A DNA stretch of 64,000 nucleotides from Chloroflexota bacterium (GTDB lineage: Bacteria > Chloroflexota > Anaerolineae > Anaerolineales > Villigracilaceae): positions 1-64,000 of the forward strand of contig JACRBI010000026.1 of assembly GCA_016234495.1 (NCBI GenBank). Reading direction: 5' to 3'. Both the position numbers and the translations under genes were made by a program. Shown piece after piece: positions 59,967 to 64,000 of this stretch (its first letter is position 1; every line of letters starts with the position of its first letter). The notes below the pieces were generated by a model. The model saw only the letters and a list, made by a program, of their open reading frames with translations, was not told where the DNA came from and ran no database searches.

Positions 59967-60096
59967 GAGCCTGTTTCTTAAATGCTTTTTACCACAGAGG
60001 CCACAGAGATCACGGAGAAAAACCTCTTAAAACCTCTGTGCGTTCCGTGTTCTCTGTGGTGAAATCTTTTGTTTTTTGACTTAAGAAACGCTCTAC
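59963..60096. repeat. Nested inverted repeats in the thiamine leader
   Basis: Outer arms AAGAGCCTGTTTCTTAA (about 59965-59981) and TTAAGAAACGCTCT (60081-60094). Inside sits a 9-mer-arm hairpin, 59991-60060: ACCACAGAG, GCCACAGAG, ATCACGGAG; spacer; CTCTGTGCG, TTCCGTGTT, CTCTGTGGT. It fills the interval between the riboswitch terminator and thiN. Confidence 0.85.
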
Positions 60097-60111
60097 AAGG
60101 AGAATATTGAT

Positions 60112-60753
60112 ATGCCGCGTATCGTTATCTTTGCCAATGGATTGATGCCCGAACCTGAACGTGTCCGTGCTTTGCTGCGTCCCGATGATTTTCTGATCGG
60201 CGCCGATGGAGGCGCGCGTCACATCATGTCGCTTGGGCTGCTGCCAAACTTTGTGATCGGCGACCTTGATTCACTGACAGAAGATGACATGTACGAACTC
60301 GGCAGCGCAGATGTGAGGGTTGACCAATATCCGGCGGACAAGGACGAGACCGATCTCGAACTCGCCATTAAATACGCGCTTCAATTGGATTTCACATCCA
60401 TCGTCATCATTGCCGCATTGGGCGGACGGACAGATCAAGCACTTGGCAATATCTCCCTGCTGACCGACCTCGCCGCGTCCAATGCCGACATCCGCTTTGA
60501 TGACGGGGTGGAGGAAATGTTCTTTTGCCGGAATCAGGCACAGGTCAAAGGAAGAAGCGCTGACCTCGTTTCGCTCATCCCATGGGGGGGTGATGTCAGC
60601 GGCGTTGTCACCACTGGTTTGAAATGGACATTGCGCGGCGAAACTCTTTTCTCGTATAAAACGCGCGGCATCAGTAATGAAATGATTGATGGCACTGCAA
60701 CGGTTCAGGTCCAGTCCGGCCTCCTCCTCATCGTCCACCGCCGTGCTGACTGA
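60112..60753 (+). CDS. thiN: Thiamine diphosphokinase
   Basis: 213 aa. Transfers pyrophosphate from ATP to thiamine, giving TPP. Catalytic motifs: IGADGGARHIM, VIGDLDSL, PADKDETDLELAI and ALGGRTDQALGNISLL; C-terminal thiamine-binding beta region. RBS AAGGAG. First gene after the TPP riboswitch, so its product would feed back on its own expression. Confidence 0.94.
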   Translation: MPRIVIFANGLMPEPERVRALLRPDDFLIGADGGARHIMSLGLLPNFVIGDLDSLTEDDMYELGSADVRVDQYPADKDETDLELAIKYALQLDFTSIVIIAALGGRTDQALGNISLLTDLAASNADIRFDDGVEEMFFCRNQAQVKGRSADLVSLIPWGGDVSGVVTTGLKWTLRGETLFSYKTRGISNEMIDGTATVQVQSGLLLIVHRRAD

Positions 60754-60792
60754 TCACTATTTACTGGTTACTAAAAAACTGGAGTCTAATTA

Positions 60793-61848
60793 ATGAAACG
60801 CTTCAAAATTCTTTCTTCTTTCTTCTTTCTTCTTGCCGCCTTCTGCCTTCTGCTTTCTGCTTGTGCGCCAACACCGATAGAGCCCCAAACCATCACAGTG
60901 ATGACCCACGACTCGTTTGCCATCAGCGAGGATGTGGTCAAAGCCTTTGAAGCGGAGAACAATGCCAAGGTCTCTTTCATTCAAAGCGGTGACGCGGGAT
61001 CCATGCTCAATCAAGCCGTCCTCACCAAAGACGCTCCCATCGCGGATGTCATCTTCGGAGTGGACAATACCTTCCTCTCGCGCGCCCTCGAAGCGGACAT
61101 TTTCGAAGCCTACGCCTCGCCTGCGTTGACGGATATTGCCGACGAATTCAAATTGGATTCGTCCAACCGCGCCCTGCCCGTGGACTATGGCGATGTGTGC
61201 ATCAATTACGATAAAGCTTATTTCGCCGAAAACAATCTCGCTGTTCCGCAATCTTTTGAAGACCTCGCAAAACCTGAATACAAGGGATTGCTGGTTGTCG
61301 AGAATCCTGCCACCTCGTCACCTGGGCTTGCCTTTTTGCTTGCCACCCGCGCTCACTTCGGTGACGGGTATCTTGATTACTGGAAGAGCCTGAAAGAAAA
61401 CGGCGCTGTCGTTGTGGACGGATGGGAAACCGCCTACTACACCAACTTCTCCGCATCCTCTGGCAAGGGACCTCAGCCGATGGTTGTCTCGTACGCCTCC
61501 AGCCCCGCCGCGGAAGTGTTCTTGGCTTCGCCCCAGCCAAGCGAATCCCCGACCGCATCCATCGTCGCTTCGGGCATGTGCTTCCGTCAAATTGAATTTG
61601 TCGGCATCTTGAAGAACACACCCAATCAACCCCTTGCCCAAAAATTTGTAGACTTTATGCTGAGCAAGAAATTTCAGGACGATATGCCGTTGAATATGTT
61701 CGTTTATCCAGTCAATAAGAACGCTCAATTGCCTGAAGTCTTCACAAGCTTTGCGCAGGTTGCCAAAGAACCTGCCATAATTTCCGCCGCAGAGATCGCA
61801 TCCAACCGCGACGCATGGATCGAGGCCTGGGCAGCGGCAATGAAGTAA
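60793..61848 (+). CDS. thiB: Thiamine-type ABC transporter substrate-binding lipoprotein (ThiB-like)
   Basis: 351 aa, solute-binding protein of the ThiB/iron-binding cluster (TITVMTHDSFAISEDVVKAF, ADVIFGVDNTFLSRAL, VDYGDVCINYDKAYF). Lipobox LLSAC with C24. The riboswitch and thiN context support thiamine or a precursor. Odd: the signal-peptide core (FFFLLAAFCLLL) is encoded by seven consecutive 7-bp units (60812-60860), the same repeat style found between genes. Confidence 0.88.
   Translation: MKRFKILSSFFFLLAAFCLLLSACAPTPIEPQTITVMTHDSFAISEDVVKAFEAENNAKVSFIQSGDAGSMLNQAVLTKDAPIADVIFGVDNTFLSRALEADIFEAYASPALTDIADEFKLDSSNRALPVDYGDVCINYDKAYFAENNLAVPQSFEDLAKPEYKGLLVVENPATSSPGLAFLLATRAHFGDGYLDYWKSLKENGAVVVDGWETAYYTNFSASSGKGPQPMVVSYASSPAAEVFLASPQPSESPTASIVASGMCFRQIEFVGILKNTPNQPLAQKFVDFMLSKKFQDDMPLNMFVYPVNKNAQLPEVFTSFAQVAKEPAIISAAEIASNRDAWIEAWAAAMK
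60812..60860. repeat. Heptamer array encoding the ThiB signal peptide
   Basis: Units TTTCTTC three times, TTGCCGC, CTTCTGC twice, TTTCTGC: 49 bp in strict 7-bp phase, read through in frame. Confidence 0.88.
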
Positions 61849-61855
61849 AAGGCAC

Positions 61856-63547
61856 ATGCAAAATAATACCTTGCCTCACGGAGACGCGAAGTCGCGGGGA
61901 AGTTTTTTTCTCCGTGCCCTCGTGTCTCCGTGGTTTTCCCGCCTTTCACTTTGGCTCGCGCCGATCCTCTTCCTGCTCATTTTTTTCTTCCAACCCCTCG
62001 CGCGGATCATGGTGCTGGCATTTAATTCTTCGGCGTTCACGCAGAAGAATTTTGAAGTCATCCTCTCCGTTACTGGCTTCACTTTTTATCAGGCGATTCT
62101 TTCCACGATTTTAACTTTCGTCCTCGGACTGCCATCTGCCGTCCTCTTCTCACGCTTCAACTTTCATGGCAAATCACTCCTCCGCGCGCTCACGGCTGTC
62201 CCTTTCATGCTCCCAACCGTTGTCGTCGCCTCAAGTTTCAACGCACTTGTCGGCAATCACGGCTTATTTTCTTTCTTCACGCAAAGCGTTCACCCTTCAT
62301 CCTTCATCCTTATATTATCCGCCCACGTTTTCTACAACACCACCATCGTCATCCGCATCGTCGGCAACGCCCTCTCACGCCTTGACCCGAAACTCGAAGC
62401 CGCCGCCCGTTCCCTCGGCGCGGACTCGTTCCACGTGTGGAAAAATATCACTTTTCCATTACTTCGCCCATCATTGCTTGCCGCAGCCTTGCTCGTCTTC
62501 ATGTTTGATTTCACCAGTTTCGGCGTGATCCTCCTGCTCGGCGGCTCGAACCTTGCCACCCTCGAAGTTGAAATTTATCTGCGCGTGCTCAAACTTCCCA
62601 ACCTGCCGCTCGCTGCCCTGCTTTCTGTCATTCAACTTATTTTCACGCTCATCTTTTCCGTTCTTTACACCCGCACCATCAGCCAAGTCACCACCCAAAC
62701 CGCGCCAAGATTTTCACTTGCAAACAAACCCAAAACCATCCGTGAACGCGCTTTTGTAATTACCAATTACCTATTACTAATTACCTTCTTCCTTCTGCCT
62801 TTAATTTCCCTCCCCATCCGTTCCCTCACCCGCCTCGAAGCGGACCGTGGTCAACGCGGCGAAGTCCAATATGGATTCACCACCGACTATTACAAGGAAC
62901 TTTTCATCAACCGCCGCGGATCTTTGTTCTACGTCCCGCCGATTCAAGCCGCCGCCAATTCGCTTGGATATGCCAGCGTCACCGTTTTTCTTTCGCTCGC
63001 GCTCGGCTATCCCGCTGCGTACGCGCTTGCCAAACCCACCCGCCTCGAAAAATTTCTCGACCCGCTCATCATGCTCCCGCTTGGTTCGTCGGCGGTGATG
63101 CTTGGGCTGGGCTTCATCATTTCTTTTGGGCGTTCTCTCGCTTCGCCGTGGTTTGTTCCCATCGCGCATACGCTGGTTGCACTTCCGTTTGTGATTCGCA
63201 CATTACAACCCGCGCTCGCTTCAATCCCCGAAAGGTTACGTCAAGCCGCATCCACTTTGGGTGCGTCGCCATTTCGCGTTTGGCAGACGGTTGATCTTCC
63301 AATTCTCTCGCGCGCCACACTGAGCGCCGCAACTTTTGCTTTTACTGTATCGCTCGGCGAGTTTGGCGCGACCCTGCTGCTCACACGCCCCGAGTACCCG
63401 ACCATCCCGATTGCCATTCAACGGTTTCTGTCCCAACCTGGCGGACTTAATTTTGGTCAGGCGATGGCGATGGCGACTCTGCTCATGCTGCTCACCACGC
63501 TTGCGATTCTTGTCATCGAAAAACTGCGCCTGTCCGACACCATCTAA
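61856..63547 (+). CDS. thiP: Thiamine-type ABC transporter permease (ThiP-like)
   Basis: 563 aa, fused double MetI-type permease of about 12 helices. Both EAA loops are visible (EAAARSLGADSFHVWKNITF, and LRQAASTLGASPFRVWQTVD). Start ATG 61856 is 7 bp after thiB; no strong RBS. Odd: the first ~27 residues are encoded by an octamer inverted repeat (61876-61933), and the helix opening the second half (VITNYLLLITFFLLP) by heptamers at 62757-62798. Neither is part of the conserved fold. Confidence 0.9.
   Translation: MQNNTLPHGDAKSRGSFFLRALVSPWFSRLSLWLAPILFLLIFFFQPLARIMVLAFNSSAFTQKNFEVILSVTGFTFYQAILSTILTFVLGLPSAVLFSRFNFHGKSLLRALTAVPFMLPTVVVASSFNALVGNHGLFSFFTQSVHPSSFILILSAHVFYNTTIVIRIVGNALSRLDPKLEAAARSLGADSFHVWKNITFPLLRPSLLAAALLVFMFDFTSFGVILLLGGSNLATLEVEIYLRVLKLPNLPLAALLSVIQLIFTLIFSVLYTRTISQVTTQTAPRFSLANKPKTIRERAFVITNYLLLITFFLLPLISLPIRSLTRLEADRGQRGEVQYGFTTDYYKELFINRRGSLFYVPPIQAAANSLGYASVTVFLSLALGYPAAYALAKPTRLEKFLDPLIMLPLGSSAVMLGLGFIISFGRSLASPWFVPIAHTLVALPFVIRTLQPALASIPERLRQAASTLGASPFRVWQTVDLPILSRATLSAATFAFTVSLGEFGATLLLTRPEYPTIPIAIQRFLSQPGGLNFGQAMAMATLLMLLTTLAILVIEKLRLSDTI
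61876..61933. repeat. Octamer-arm inverted repeat in the thiP N-terminal codons
   Basis: TCACGGAG, ACGCGAAG, TCGCGGGG; spacer AAGTTTTTTTC; TCCGTGCC, CTCGTGTC, TCCGTGG. Translated in frame as the thiP N-terminus. Confidence 0.82.
62757..62798. repeat. Heptamer array in a ThiP transmembrane helix
   Basis: TAATTAC, CAATTAC, CTATTAC, TAATTAC, CTTCTTC, CTTCTGC, translated in frame. The first four match the AATTAC-type arms seen between nuoK and nuoL. Confidence 0.85.
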
Positions 63548-63555
63548 TAGACTTT

Positions 63556-63625
63556 ACCACGGAGGTCACAGAGAACACCGAGAAGAGCAATTGAAAATCT
63601 CTGTGCCCTCTGTGCTCTCTGTGGT
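63556..63625. repeat. 9-mer-arm inverted repeat between thiP and thiQ
   Basis: ACCACGGAG, GTCACAGAG, AACACCGAG; 16-bp spacer; CTCTGTGCC, CTCTGTGCT, CTCTGTGGT. Same family as the inner element at 59991-60060. Confidence 0.9.
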
Positions 63626-63639
63626 AAAAAAGGATTCTC

Positions 63640-64000
63640 ATGCTCGAAGTCCGCGATATTTTCAAAGCCTACGAAAACAAACCGCTGCTGCGCGGCATTT
63701 CATTTTCCGTTGCACAGGGCGAGACCATTTGTTTGCTCGGTGCGTCAGGCAGTGGCAAGTCCACCCTCTTGCGGATGATCGCTGGTCTGGAGTCTCCTGA
63801 AAGCGGACAGTTCCTGTTTAATCAAATTGACCTCGCCCAAACACCGCCTCACCTCCGCGACTTTGGCTTGGTCTTTCAAGACTATGGGCTTTTTCCTCAC
63901 CTGGACATTTTCGACAACGTGGCGTTCGGGTTGAAGATGAGGAACGTCCCTGCCGAAATCATAAAACCAAAAGTCTCTGAAATGTTGGAGTTGGTCAATT
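63640..64000 (+). CDS. thiQ: ABC transporter ATP-binding protein (ThiQ-like), 3' truncated by window edge
   Basis: First 120 codons only. Walker A GASGSGKST and Q-loop VFQDYGLFPHLDIFDNVAFG are visible; the signature motif and Walker B lie outside. AGGA RBS before ATG 63640. Position after thiB-thiP identifies it as the transporter ATPase. Not a pseudogene as far as seen; the frame is open to the edge. Confidence 0.9.
   Translation, partial: MLEVRDIFKAYENKPLLRGISFSVAQGETICLLGASGSGKSTLLRMIAGLESPESGQFLFNQIDLAQTPPHLRDFGLVFQDYGLFPHLDIFDNVAFGLKMRNVPAEIIKPKVSEMLELVN

Noticed and set aside
63336-63800. Plus-strand frame overlapping the end of thiP and start of thiQ
   Set aside because: Different frame from both genes; the thiQ frame from 63640 carries Walker A and Q-loop motifs.

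Overview
The window looks like a chromosomal segment of a Chloroflexota bacterium, most likely class Anaerolineae. The evidence is protein style (complete 14-subunit nuo operon, multi-GAF kinases, DUF4388 and V4R proteins, PrsW), moderately high GC, and abundant short inverted repeats between genes. There is no rRNA, CRISPR array, prophage or transposase. Both edges cut a gene: glyS on the left and the ATPase of a thiamine-type ABC transporter on the right.

Layout: (1) 1-5.5 kb, glyS (partial), dnaG and rpoD. (2) 5.7-20.6 kb, nuoABCDEFGHIJKLMN in canonical order, closed by a strong hairpin, then tRNA-Lys(CUU) with its own promoter and terminator. (3) 21-27.5 kb, housekeeping genes: a DUF554 protein, cob(I)alamin adenosyltransferase divergent from a HET-C-like protein, a YqeY protein, pgpH-ybeY-dgkA and an endonuclease IV-like protein. 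(4) 27.7-34 kb, a minus-strand block: a PrsW/unknown/trypsin-like protease operon, an acetyltransferase, a NarL-type regulator, and M23 peptidase/SDR/DinB genes. (5) 34.2-41.3 kb, two large secreted subtilases, the second behind what looks like a c-di-GMP-I riboswitch with an overlapping terminator, then Hsp20. (6) 41.4-44.7 kb, a BMP-like lipoprotein, a tandem GNAT protein, a zinc-ribbon/lysine-rich protein and a HAD hydrolase. (7) 44.8-59.75 kb, a co-oriented signalling and lipid cluster: DUF4388, MglA-like GTPase, alpha/beta hydrolase, V4R protein, beta-helix protein, acyl-ACP-reductase-like enzyme, REC-GGDEF regulator, a 2469-aa multi-GAF histidine kinase, a REC protein and a second hydrolase whose nucleophile serine is Gly. 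(8) 59.8-64 kb, a TPP-riboswitch-controlled operon: thiN plus a thiBPQ-type transporter.

Two patterns cut across the window. First, many intergenic spacers hold inverted repeats whose arms are tandem 7-, 8- or 9-bp units. They sit at every non-overlapping nuo junction from nuoF onward, and repeats of the same style also occur inside coding sequence (glyS, dnaG, the ThiB signal peptide, a ThiP membrane helix). Second, several genes have a -10 box exactly 6-7 bp before the start codon, which predicts leaderless mRNAs. One divergent pair shares a single palindromic -10.
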